Shown one piece after another: positions 41,811 to 52,135 of a stretch of 64,000 nucleotides of DNA. This DNA comes from Chionoecetes opilio. Taxonomy: Eukaryota; Arthropoda; Malacostraca; Decapoda; Majidae. Location: the NCBI GenBank assembly GCA_016584305.1, contig JACEEZ010015176.1:78501-142500 (forward strand), read 5' to 3'. Position 1 is the stretch's first letter. Each line of letters starts with the position of its first letter. The position numbers and the translations under genes were made by a program. The notes under the pieces were generated by a model. It was not told the DNA's origin, did not search any database, and saw only the letters and a program-made list of their open reading frames with translations.

Positions 41811-42575
41811 CAGGGAGGTCCCGAAGATACGAGCAGTTAGGTTCCACCTGGCATACTCGTAAAACGAAATCTCGTATAACGAAACACATAACTAATGGTA
41901 AAATATAGGTTTGGTTCCAGGACCCCATCATTTAAAAAAAAAAAAAAAAAATTTCAAGCTAAAATAAACTATAGCAAACACAACAAACACACAGCGTCTA
42001 TATTACCCACACTGTACTACCTATTATGTAGAGAAAGCATTCTGAAAGAGAAAATAGCACACAAAATAACATAACTGCACATTAACTAAACATAAAACAT
42101 GCATAACAAGCAAAAAAGACGTTGTAATGTATGGGACGCCATGTGATACAAGAGAAGGTAGTGGAGCGGTTCCAAGGTTGGGGCCCCACACCTGCTAATT
42201 ACCCCTAAAGGTCAGGTCGCGCCATATCCTTAATTACCCTTCAGGTCACGCCTTGTTAGGGGTGACCTGACTGCGGTCCCAAGGTTGGGGCCGCATACCT
42301 GCTAATTATCCCTAAATGTCAGGCCCCACCATATGCTTAATTACCCTTCAGGTCACGGCTTGCTAAGGGTGACCTCACTGGGGTCAACCAAATCCCCCTT
42401 TGTTCAGCCTGGGAGTGGTAGGGCGCGCATTTTGAACTTGATAATTTTACTCACCCCAGTTTGAATGTCGTATCATTGGATTTTCGATCTCGTATATTGA
42501 AAATAGACCTTAATTTACACATCTCGTATCATCGGATTCTCGTATACCGAATGCTCGTATAACGGGACCTCCCTG
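41811..42575 (-). mobile_element. CAGGGAGGTCCCG pogo-type MITE, copy D
   Basis: Inverted relative to copies A-C; full length, both termini intact, TA flanks. It is the best reference for the eroded copy at 4665-4850. Confidence 0.92.
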
Positions 42576-42585
42576 TATATATATA

Positions 42586-43030
42586 CAGTCAACCCTCGAT
42601 TTAATGGACTAAAAGAGGGGAGAAGTGGTCCGTTAAAGCCGATTGTCCGTTAGAGCGAGGGTATTTTCCCAAGGGTGTGAAAATATAGGAAAAGCACAGG
42701 AAAAATTGTGAAATATATGAGAAATAATCACAAACACAACCAGACCGTGTAGCTAAGTGGGAGGTAAACAGTGACTGGCGCTACATGCTGGATTTGGTAC
42801 GCCCCTACACGCTGTGAAATAAATGAAAAGTAATCACAAACACAACCAGACCGTGTAGCTATGTTGGGAGGTAAACAGTGAATGGCGCTACATCAGGGAT
42901 TGGCACATTCGCCTACGACTGTTCGGGACTGGTATTAGGACTCGAGGTAGTAAGTATCCAGGCTCGCTCATTACTGCTTGGTATACTATAAAATATAATT
43001 ATTCTAGGTGAATGTAGACATACAATCGCA
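42586..43030. mobile_element. Tigger/pogo-type element, copy 2 (left part only)
   Basis: CAGTCAACCCTCGATTTAAT and the following 440 bp match 29045-29470. The right part is lost where a hAT-type MITE begins. Confidence 0.85.
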
Positions 43031-43347
43031 TAAATAAAAAAAATCCGATTTATTTGATTTAAATAGATTTTTTTTAAATATTAATTTGATGTTCTATATG
43101 AAATCAAACTATACTACATGATATTGTTTAGCATATTCATAACTAAAGAGATCGAATAAATGAATAAAAAATGCATATAGCATGAAATAAAGATGAATTT
43201 ACATATTTTCTATTTCTGTGATGGACGTTTTCACATCAATAGGCCTATGTCTATAAAGCGCATTTTCGCGATGTTTGCCAGGCCGGTCTAAACTGGTCTA
43301 GGCTGGCCCTTAGTATACTTAATATTTATACCCATTAGTATAGTTAT
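43031..43347 (-). mobile_element. hAT-type GTTGATTT MITE, copy 1, first part
   Basis: Matches the reverse complement of 56130-56480 (for example GGCCTATGTCTATAAAGCGC and GTGATGGACGTTTTCACATC). Its outer terminus is eroded. Continues at 46580 after the Tigger insertion. Confidence 0.8.
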
Positions 43348-43725
43348 AACAGGTTCACAATCTCTTATCCAAAACCTTGGGACCAGACACTTTTCGGATT
43401 TCGGAATTTTTCGGATTTCAGAATGGAAGATTTTTAGCGTAGATTTTAACGCTTTTTAGATAAAACATTACAAAGGGAACAGGTGGCTCTTGAATCCCCT
43501 GAATAAATAATTAAAAAAAGATAAAACATTAAAGTAATCGTCCAGACCATTTCATCATTTCTGATTTAATGCAGTCAAAATATAGCCATGATCGAGTATA
43601 TCAACAATATGTTGTCACATTTTGCATCCAGTCACCCGTTTTTAAATGATCCGCATTCAAAATCTGTAAATTCCTCGTGCTCTCAAAACACAACTGTTTA
43701 TCAGCAGACGACGCACCATGGGTCG

Positions 43726-44265
43726 GCAACGTCACAACAGGGAGCCTCCCAGCACCGCCTGATACATATGCGCGGAGATTCTGAGAAAAATGTAGTACTT
43801 GGGGAATTTTGGGTGTTTCTGATATATTTTTTGTGCGATGTGGCATGTACTTGCATCCTGTGTGGGTGCAGCGTGGGGGCTGTGCCTTTACCGAGAGCTT
43901 AGCACCCATTTGCAAACTGTGGGGCGACGATATACGTGTGCAGATGTGTGCAGCGGCGGCAAGCGGCGGGTAGTAGCAAGGCCACCGAGATGAGAGGGCT
44001 GCAGTACCCTGGCTACTACCAGCCGCTCCCTGTCGCTCCATAGGTCTGCACACATATATCGTCGCCGTGTGGGTTGTGAATGGGTGCTAAGCTCTCGGGA
44101 ATGGCACGGCTTTCTTGCCGTGCCCATGCAGGATGCAAGTATGTGCCATGTCGCACAAAAAATATACCAGAAGCACCCAAAATTCCCCAAGTACTACATT
44201 TTTCTCAGAGTCTCCGTGTGTCTGTGTCGGGCGGGGCTGGGAGGCTTACCTCTTGTGTCGTCGCC
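43726..44265. repeat. Long foldback inside the Tigger element
   Basis: The arm at about 43726-43960 is mirrored by 44035-44265: for example GGGGAATTTTGGGTG against CACCCAAAATTCCCC, and GCTTAGCACCCAT against ATGGGTGCTAAGC. The loop of about 75 bp carries CCGCTCCCTGTCGCTCC. Overlapping open frames on both strands are by-products of the symmetry. Confidence 0.9.
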
Positions 44266-44646
44266 AGCAAGTTTCGCGCCACGGCTGGAATGTGGCTGTT
44301 GTTTTTCCCGCACTTTTTACAAGTCATATTTTTAGGGAAATAAGGCGTGAAAATTAATATTTTTTTGTGGATTAGGTATTTTGAATGAACATTCAACATA
44401 ATTATGCAAAGAAAAAATGGGTCTGGACGATTACTTTAAGTAAAACTTTAAGCATAAACTGGCTCAAACTAAGCTAAACACAAGAAAATATACTTACATG
44501 CAGTAAAAGCACAAAATAACTAGTTTGAGGATTCTGGAGAAGTGGGTAGATTAATGTCGTCATCGTTGTTATGGTGACCATCGTCTTCGGGTTGAAGTTG
44601 GACATCTGATGATGGGCCAGCAACAGGATTCTCAAGTTCAGCAGCA

Positions 44647-46330
44647 CTACGAGACGGCCTTTTTAAAGACTTCCTCCAGTGTCATTTGTTTCATTAATAG
44701 AGGTTTCTGTCTAAGCAATCTCTCTTTGATTGAATAAACTGCCATAATCTCATGGACACTGATAAATGTACGTTGTTCCATGCCACCAATTAACTGATCA
44801 CACAGTTTTACCATATCATCTATGGGCATTTTTTCACCTGTGTTCATAATGTCTTCATCCTCATCACTACTATCCTCATGCTTATTGTTATCTAACACCA
44901 TTTCAGCAATTTCTCCATCACTCAAGGAATGCACAACAGGAGCGTCATTGTCAACATTTAGTACTTCTTCGATATCAGCTGACTCTAACGTATTTACATT
45001 TTCTCTTGCAACACTTTTGGCATAAGCAATGAGGTTTGATATCATCTTCCTCTCGTTAGTGACACGGAACCCTTCAAAGTCTTCATCTGTAGGCTCATTT
45101 TCATCAAACATTGTTGTAGGCCAAAGTTTGTGCCAAGCATTTTTTAATGTTTCTTTAGTTACATCTTTCCAAGCATTAACAAGTGCATAAATGGCATCCT
45201 TAAGGGTGAACTCTTTCAGGAAGTCTTTGATATCTACGCCTCTGTTGACTGCATCAAGCATGCAGTTCAGAAAAAAGTTTTTATACTTTGTCTTCATTGA
45301 GTGCAAAATTCCTTGGTCACAAGGTTGTATTAAAGATGTCACATTAGGGGGGGAAGATAAATGCCAAAAACATTATTTTTCACAAGAACCTCAGCAGGGG
45401 GATGTGCGGAACAGTTGTCTAGAAGCAATAAAAAATTTCAGTTTTCTTCCAGTCCAGCTTTCCTACAATGAGCTCGTGCAGCTGGTACGAAATGGTTATT
45501 GAACCAATCGGTAAACATTTCTCTGGTTACCCATGCTTTCTTGTTTGCACAATAATGCACAGGTAGATTTGTTACACCTTTAAAACATCTTGGATGTTGG
45601 CTTTTTCCAAGCACTGCCAACTTTAACATGTGTGTGCCTGCAGCATTTGCACACGCAAGAACAGTCATCCTGTCCTTAAGTGTCCTTAAAACCTGATGGT
45701 GCTCTTTCATCTGCCGTTGTTAGTTTTTCTAGTGACGTAGCGCCAGTAGAGTGCAGTTTCATCAGCATTGTATATTTGCTCCGGACCGAGGTTTTCATTA
45801 GATACCATATTGGGAAATTCATCAATGTAACGTTCAGCTGCATCATAATCAGCAGAAGCTTTTTCACCACAGATTTTCAGATATTTTATACCGTGACGCT
45901 TCTTAAATTTCTGCAGCCAACCTTCTGAATTTTCACATTCACCTTTAATGCTCAGTTCTTCATGGTATTTTCTAGCTTGTTTTATTACCATCAAACCAGT
46001 CAGTGGCATACGTTCACTTATTCGTTGTCGAACCCACTCCATCAGCACACGGTCAAGATCTTCGTTTTTTGCCCTATGTAGCGTTTTCCTATTTTTCATT
46101 AGTTTCTGGTCATCACTGTCACTGTAAAACTTCAACAACTTATGTTTCAGTTTCTTTAGGTCGTATATTGTTGTAGTTCCCACACCATAATCTTCAGTAA
46201 GACACCGCGCAGATACACCACGATCAAGCTTCTGCAATAACTCTACTTTCTGTGCTATCGATAATGACAGGCGCTTCCTTTTCTGTCTCTCACTGTTATC
46301 CATAGGGGAATTTGCAGCTCTTTTAGGCAT
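44647..46330 (-). pseudogene. Tigger/pogo-family transposase (frame-broken)
   Basis: Cut-and-paste DDE/D transposase with a centromere-protein-B-like DNA-binding part. The start is chosen at the ATG at 46328-46330 (MPKRAANSPM). The N-terminal helix-turn-helix (LSLSIAQKVELLQKLDRGVS) is followed by a second CENP-B-type HTH region (EWVRQRISERMPLTG ... WLQKFKKRHGI). Catalytic Asp residues are in YNADETALYW, in a DNCSAH block near 45410, and in LIQPCDQGIL near 45320. The C-terminal tail is acidic (DSSDEDEDIM). One-base frame changes lie near 45710, 45435 and 45350; otherwise the protein is full length. It probably once mobilised the Tigger-type MITEs here, though their termini differ. Confidence 0.9.
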
Positions 46331-46579
46331 TTTCACAGTCCTCAAAGTAAAAAAAATCTGCAAAAATTAACAAAATATCCGTGAACAGCAGAGCGACGTG
46401 CGTCTGACTGGTAGAAGCACTGAGACAACACTGCATGTCCTGGGTTGACCGTTGGGCGTTTCGGGTGAAGTTTGGCGCCAAACGCGAGCTTTGGTATGCA
46501 GACGACATAGTCTGGAAAAAATTTTCGATTTTCGGAGCTTTTCGGTTTTCAGAATTTCGGATAAAAGATTGTGAACCTG

Positions 46580-47340
46580 TACCTACTTTGTATATTTATA
46601 TCTATTATCGGTATAAATAAACGTGTGGGCGTATATAGTATAATATAGGTGTGATATAATGGGCGGTCCTACCGTCCTGCAAGCCTTACCCCCCAAAGAC
46701 ACACCAAATGATTATTAATTTGACCTCCGGTAATAACCTAGCTGGCATATGAAAGCTGAACCGTGGTCATCATTTTGTCTGTGATGAGAGTCGGCTACAC
46801 AAAATATTCCCTGATTTTGCTATATCACTCTGTTTGACCTAATTTTTCAGTCATCCCTGCTACTTGACTTCCCAATCGGATTCAATGGAATTTTTGTTGT
46901 AGTAATAATTACTTCGGCGGTTAAAAAAAAAGAATTATATTTTTTGTTTGATAATCATAATGCATATTAAACTTTGGTTAATATCACTGGCTTTTTATAA
47001 ACAAAAGTAACATGCACATTCATCTTTTGGTTATAGTAGTGTGGCTTTTTGTACAGTACAACAAAAATATATATATATAACTGAGAAAAAAATAATTCTG
47101 CTGTGAAAACAGCCCCATGGCAATTTGCTATCTAAAAGTGCCACAGTGGATTCCCCCGCACCACTCATTTAGTCTCATTATGATATAATTATACTACAAT
47201 GATATAACTGGTGTTCATAAAGCCCATTGGGTTAATTTTCCTTCTTTCCCCTCTCGTTTTCAAATAATGATAAGGTTATGATTTAAATCAGTGATTTTAA
47301 AAAAAAAAATCATTTGATTTAAATCATGATTTAAATATTA
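46580..47340 (-). mobile_element. hAT-type GTTGATTT MITE, copy 1, second part
   Basis: Continues 43031-43347 after the Tigger insertion: ACCGTCCTGCAAGC, CATATGAAAGC and TTGTAGTAATAATTACTTCG blocks match the reverse complement of 54700-56060. Ends in TTTAAATCATGATTTAAAT motifs. Confidence 0.8.
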
Positions 47341-47343
47341 CGG

Positions 47344-47380
47344 ATCCTGTATTAGGATTAAATTTATCCTAATACAGGAT
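47344..47380. repeat. 15-bp perfect hairpin
   Basis: ATCCTGTATTAGGAT (47344-47358) and ATCCTAATACAGGAT (47366-47380) are exact reverse complements with a 7-nt loop. Confidence 0.8.
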
Positions 47381-47392
47381 AATAATCCGGAT

Positions 47393-47452
47393 CTTCAAGT
47401 CGCTTGTGATCCCTGTCTTACTATATGGTTGTGAGACATGGATACTAAATAG
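47393..47452 (+). mobile_element. LINE RT fragment
   Basis: A single frame reads KSLVIPVLLYGCETWILN, a conserved block after the RT of RTE/CR1-like LINEs. Only about 60 bp survive. Confidence 0.6.
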
Positions 47453-47514
47453 CGTCTAATAAATAAACATCTGTGGGGTGCTGAGGGGTAAGTATGAAAA
47501 AAATACTATACGTA

Positions 47515-47534
47515 TATATATATATATATATATA

Positions 47535-47607
<73 letters not shown>
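47515..47607. repeat. (TA)n tract
   Basis: Pure TA with one interruption. Confidence 0.95.
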
Positions 47608-47613
<6 letters not shown>

Positions 47614-47681
47614 AACCTCGATTTCCCGGATATCGGATTTGCCGGACAAAATCCGAGGTACGGGGATATGTCAGTCTCGGA

Positions 47682-47730
<49 letters not shown>

Positions 47731-48090
47731 GTTGAAATGCCTGGTCCTGTTCGTAAATTGACCAAGTTGTCCGGCGGTCCGAGCATCTCCTGTCACCCCT
47801 GGTCAGTGTCCGTGCCTCCCGCCAGGTGGCAGCATGCTCAGCGGTCGTATTGTTTACATTTGGGCACACGACACTCACGGTTCACCTGCACAGCCTCCGT
47901 TAGTCCCCTGACCCCCACTGCCCCTGGTGCAGAAACGTCTCTTGAGACTATTGAACACTTTCTGCTGCCTCCCGCCGGGTGGCTGCATGCTCAGCGGACG
48001 TATAAGTCCGTGGCGGGGTAGTTGATATTGTCGGTTGTCGGACAGTAAATACTAGAGTAGGATAAACGTCCGGGGGTGGGTAATGGCATC

Positions 48091-48141
<51 letters not shown>

Positions 48142-48216
48142 CTTGCGATTCCCGGACTTTTGCGGTTCCCGGACCAGTGCTTCCCCCTATTAGTCCGGGA
48201 AATCGAGGTTGGTGTG
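47608..48216 (+). mobile_element. CACACAAACC MITE with captured LINE tail, copy M2
   Basis: Starts CACACAAACCTCGATTTCCC and ends CCGGGAAATCGAGGTTGGTG then TG before TA. One LINE-derived unit. Two long T runs (47683-47728, 48092-48138). Confidence 0.92.
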
Positions 48217-48405
<189 letters not shown>

Positions 48406-48608
48406 ATTATTGCCATGTGTTTTATTAAATAATATATAAATTTAATACCACAAAGTGCTTTACCTCTATTTTTGCAATATATGCAGAGAAAATATCACCT
48501 ACTTGGTTTGCGGTTTGCGGACTTGCGGTTACGGAACGTAAGGATTGGGGTTTGCGGATTTGCGTTTCCGGAAGTGGATTTTCGTTTGTGGTGCCCACCT
48601 CTGATATA

Positions 48609-48730
48609 TATACATTCCTCTCTTCCCCGATGATGAGTGAACAATACCTCCCTCACAAAGGGGCGGGGGGAACAAAACTACCACTCTACTAATTGAGAGG
48701 GTGGTTGGTGGATAATTTCCACAACCACTA
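48609..48730 (-). repeat. Solo fragment of the BEL/Pao LTR
   Basis: The reverse complement matches the start of the LTRs at 53481 and 60846 (GGATAATTTCCACA, GAGAGGGTGGTTGGTGG). Diverges after about 120 bp. Confidence 0.65.
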
Positions 48731-48869
48731 ATAAGGGCGGGAAAGGACTCTATAATTTTACCAAGATTAGAGGAGTAAAAGTGAAAGGGTTCAAGTGGCC
48801 GTCATCAAGGCACAAGTTTACGGCGTTACAGAACCAACTGCAGTTTTACCGTTAGTAATTGTCTCTACT

Positions 48870-49068
48870 ACTATATGCTGAAACAAAAATTATAAAGCTT
48901 TATAAGGTAGTAGACGAGATATTGAAGGGTTGATAAAATTAATGGTAAAACTCTTACGAGTCCTTTCCCGTCCTTATTACTGGTTTTTTCTCCTCCAGAC
49001 CTTCACAGATTCCTTCAGATACCTCTAAGACGTAATTATAAAGTGGGGGAGAGATGCCCCCTTCCTTC
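48870..49068 (-). repeat. Dispersed repeat R2, inverted copy
   Basis: The reverse complement of this stretch (GGCATCTCTCCCCCACTT..., TTCACAGATCCC..., ACTACCTTATAAAG...) parallels 51826-52020. A partial third copy is at 63640-63800. Class unknown. Confidence 0.6.
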
Positions 49069-49073
49069 TACCC

Positions 49074-49420
49074 CAGGGGTGGGGAACCATTTAACTACCA
49101 AGGGCCATTTGGATATTCATGACATCATTCGCGGGCCATATAAAACTATCAACTTAAAAATCTGCCTGTTTTTTTTAGCCGACGAGAACCATATGTGAAT
49201 TATACGCGTCTGTCCTGTCATCTATGTGTCCTATCCGTCCCGTAATAGACGTGCTTGTCCCTTAAAATTTACGTTATAAGTATTATGCATGCACTTAATA
49301 ACAATTTATGTTGGCATGAAAAAAAAAAGCTCCTAGATTTATTGGATTTAGAGTCTCGTCTGTGGTTGCCGGGCCTGACCAAATGGTTTTGCGGGCCGGG
49401 CCAGATGTTCCCCACCCCTG
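49074..49420. mobile_element. hAT MITE with CAGGGGTGGGGAACC termini
   Basis: Left CAGGGGTGGGGAACC and right GTTCCCCACCCCTG are inverted repeats, flanked by TTCTACCC and CTCTACTC, a degraded 8-bp target duplication. The interior holds CGCGGGCCATA and TTGCGGGCCGGGCC inverted motifs. Confidence 0.8.
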
Positions 49421-49508
49421 CTCTACTCCAACAAACCTGGGGGACATGGGGGAATTCAGGGTTTTTGGGTGGGGGGAGACGAAATTGACACATTTACAGC
49501 ATGTAATA

Positions 49509-50415
49509 CACACAACCCTCGTTTTCCCGGACCTCCATTTCCCGGATATGGGATTTGCCGGACAAAATCCGAGGTCCGGGGATATGTCAGAGGCCCGGAC
49601 AAATGCCTGGTCCAGTCCGTAAGTAGACAAAGTTGTCCGGCGGTCCGAGCGTCTCCTGTCACCCATGGTCAGTGTCCGCACCTCCCGCCAGGTGGCAGCG
49701 TGCTCAGCTGTCGTATTGTTTACATTTGGGCACACGACACTCACGGTTCACCTGCACCGCCTCCGTCAGTCCCCTGACCCCCACTGCCCCTGGTGCAGGA
49801 ACGTCTCTGAGACTATTGAACACTTTCTGCTGCCTCCCGCCAGGTGGCAGCATGCTCAGTGGTCATATTGTTTGCATTTGGGCACACGACACTCACGGTT
49901 CACCTGCACCGCCTCCGTCAGTCCCCTGACCCCCACTGCTCCTGGTGCAGGAACGTCTCTTGAGACTATTGAACACTTTCTGCTGCAGTGTCCGCGCTTC
50001 CACTCCCACCGTGTAGTGCTACGCTCTCAACTCCTCGCCCTGAATGTCGCCACCTGTGACCTGCCTACCCTGCTGGCGGCGGCTGGCGTCCACCCCTCCC
50101 GGCAACACGCTGTAATCTGCCTCACCTGTGCCTTCCTGAGGAAGACAGGTCGACTACAGCGCCTGTGATAGCATCATAGGACATCACCAGGGCTCAGTGT
50201 TCCCCAAGGGATCCTCGCAGCCCTAAATACAACAACAAAGTAACGTAAAAGTCTGCGGCGGGGTAGTTGATATTGACGGTTGCCGGAGAGTAAATACTAG
50301 AGTAGGATAAACGTCCGGGGGTGGGTAATGGCCTCGGACTGTTGCGATTCCCGGAGTTTTGCGGTTCCCGGACCAGTGCTTCCCCCTATTAGTCCGGGAA
50401 AACGAGGGTTGTGTG
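49509..50415 (+). mobile_element. CACACAAACC MITE with captured LINE tail, copy M3 (longest)
   Basis: TA-flanked, starts CACACAACCCTCGTTTTCCC and ends with its complement. Holds two LINE-derived units and then the complete end of the LINE gene and its 3' UTR (to about 50240, ending AACAACAAAGTAA). It therefore shows what the shorter copies derive from. Confidence 0.92.
49681..50168 (+). pseudogene. Captured C-terminus of a LINE ORF2 with internal duplication
   Basis: The last part reads DPHCPWCRNVSETIEHFLLQ then CPRFHSH and continues to TGA near 50168. CPWC...H...C is the Cys/His motif often found at the end of jockey-like LINE polymerases. A 153-bp unit precedes it in duplicate. RT itself is absent, so it cannot be active. 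Confidence 0.75.
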
Positions 50416-50568
50416 TATATCTAAACATACTAATCAGGGGGTATCCGTCCTACTGGACCCACCCCCAAAGGGTTATTAGCCTAACCTCACCTTTAACCTA
50501 CCGAATATGAGAAATGGTCAGTTCGTATCGCCACGCCGCCATTTTACTGTCTCTCTTCCCAGTATATA

Positions 50569-51130
50569 CAGGTTGACCATCACTAATCCGGCAATCAATA
50601 TTCCGGTTCCATTAGTTTTCCGGCATGAATTTCGGAGCGCAGTTTCAAATTTCCCGGGTTGGCGCGCCACTGTTTTCGGGAGGCGCCGTTTGTTTAGATG
50701 GCGCTGTACCCAGAATTAGCTGTATGCTCACGCTTCTGACAGCAACCAGGCATTCCTTCTCATTTATTTGCCGTAATTGTTAAAATCTGCTGCTGTATAG
50801 CCCCATCATGGATTCGGCGAATAAAAGAAGTGGCGTAAAACGCAAACATAGCTCGTTGTCGATCGCAGAGAAAGTTGAACTGTTAAAAAAACTTGATAGT
50901 GGTGTGTCTGTGCGAAGTGTTTGTGAAATGTACAGCATTGGGTCTTCAACAGTCTATGATATAATTAAACAAAGATAAAGTGCTAAAGTTCTTTATTGAC
51001 AGTGGATAAAAAAAAGCAGGTGTTACAATATATACAGCATATATACGTAGAGTCAGGGGACAAAACATCAATAATCCGGCTGTCCTAAGGTCCGTGGTCC
51101 GTGGTTGCCGGATTAGTGATGGGCAACCTG
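50569..51130 (+). mobile_element. Internally deleted Tigger element
   Basis: Termini CAGGTTGACCATCACTAATC and, at the right, GATTAGTGATGGGCAACCTG with TA flanks. Keeps only the first codons of a transposase. Confidence 0.9.
50808..50978 (+). CDS. 56-residue CENP-B-type HTH peptide of the mini-Tigger
   Basis: ATG at 50808 to TAA at 50976-50978: starts MDSANKRSGVKRKHSS, then a helix-turn-helix (LSIAEKVELLKKLDSGVS followed by GSSTVYDIIKQ). It aligns in layout with the N-terminus of the transposase at 46330. The DDE domain is missing. The frame is intact, so a DNA-binding-only peptide could be made; whether it is expressed is unknown. A host-regulatory or transposition-inhibiting role is conceivable but speculative. 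Confidence 0.7.
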   Translation: MDSANKRSGVKRKHSSLSIAEKVELLKKLDSGVSVRSVCEMYSIGSSTVYDIIKQR

Positions 51131-51137
51131 TACCTGT

Positions 51138-51215
51138 ATCAGGATCAGGACTGATTCAGCGAATCCCAAATACATGCATCAGGATCAGGACTGATTCAGC
51201 GAATCCAAATGCATG
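51138..51215. repeat. Tandem duplication, about 42-bp unit
   Basis: ATCAGGATCAGGACTGATTC followed by AGCGAATCC occurs twice in direct order. Confidence 0.8.
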
Positions 51216-51825
51216 TTAAATTTATAGGGACAAAGGCCACAATATCCTGTATCGATGCTCTTTTATTAGCGAGTGAAGTAATCTGAGTGAAGTTCTACGA
51301 GTCTAAATTTGTCTGGTGACAAAATGGATACGATAGACGTAGGTGAGGGAATTACGGTCTGCATAATTTTACCGGAATTTGATAGCTGGGTGACATCTGT
51401 AATGTCAATTCAACTCAAATCATCAATGGGATGATGTGCACCACCTCAGTAACTCATCAATAAGGTAAATAATGCTATATTATCGTGTATACAGAGGTAT
51501 TCTCACCGCCGTCGGTGAGTGTTCCTATTTTTGACGAGCTTCAGTTCTTGATCTTGATATCACAGCACCTAATTTATAATTTAATCGGCTTTTACCCATG
51601 TTTCTTCATTCAGGGATTAAATACCAGCAGGTTAGGTAAGGGCAGGTTTGTTAATGTCTAGGTTAGGTTAGTGATCTAGCGGGTGGTCTGGGGGGGTCAA
51701 GTTATCCATGTATTGTATTTAACTGCTAAATTATCAAAATTTAATGCTGTAAATCTGTGATTTTTGTCTCTCCCACCCATAAACCCCGCATTCCCACCAC
51801 TCCCCCAGGTCTGTTAGGGTAGAGG
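51216..51825. other. Spacer without gene
   Basis: Short AGGTTAGG motifs occur at 51630 and 51660. No open frame of note. Confidence 0.5.
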
Positions 51826-52075
51826 GGAGGGGGCATCTCTCCCCCACTTAATAATTACGTTTTAGGGGTAGGTCTGAAGGGATCTGTGAAGGTCTAGAGG
51901 GCTAAGATTTGTTTTACCACCCCTACCATATCTCGCTTACTACCTTATGAAGGATGAATATTTTGTAATACACGTCTTCTACTAACCTTCAAACCTCTTG
52001 GAAAGCTGTTACTTTGAAATCACGGACAAAAATGATCTAATAAGAATAAATAAAGTGCTGCTCCGTCGCCGCCAT
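51826..52075 (+). repeat. Dispersed repeat R2
   Basis: Shares blocks ACACGTCTTCTACTAA, CTTGGAAAGCTGTTA and ATCACGGACAAAAA with 63690-63775, and its beginning with the reverse of 48870-49068. Class unknown. Confidence 0.6.
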
Positions 52076-52089
52076 CACCGCAGTCTAGT

Positions 52090-52107
52090 CCGCAGTCTAG
52101 ACTGCGG
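52090..52107. repeat. 18-bp perfect palindrome
   Basis: CCGCAGTCTAGACTGCGG; a half copy (CGCAGTCTAG) precedes it directly. Confidence 0.7.
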
Positions 52108-52135
52108 GACGGGCGCCTCACCCAGTCTTCTCTCA

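Larger units (their letters stand above)
43350..46579 (-). mobile_element. Tigger DNA transposon, 3.2 kb
   Basis: Termini CAGGTTCACAATCTCTTATC and its reverse complement at the right (GATTGTGAACCTG) with TA at both sides. Encodes a pogo/Tigger transposase on the - strand and contains a 540-bp foldback. Confidence 0.9.

Noticed and set aside
43601..44343. Several 80-150-codon frames on both strands
   Set aside because: They are produced by the foldback symmetry inside the Tigger element.
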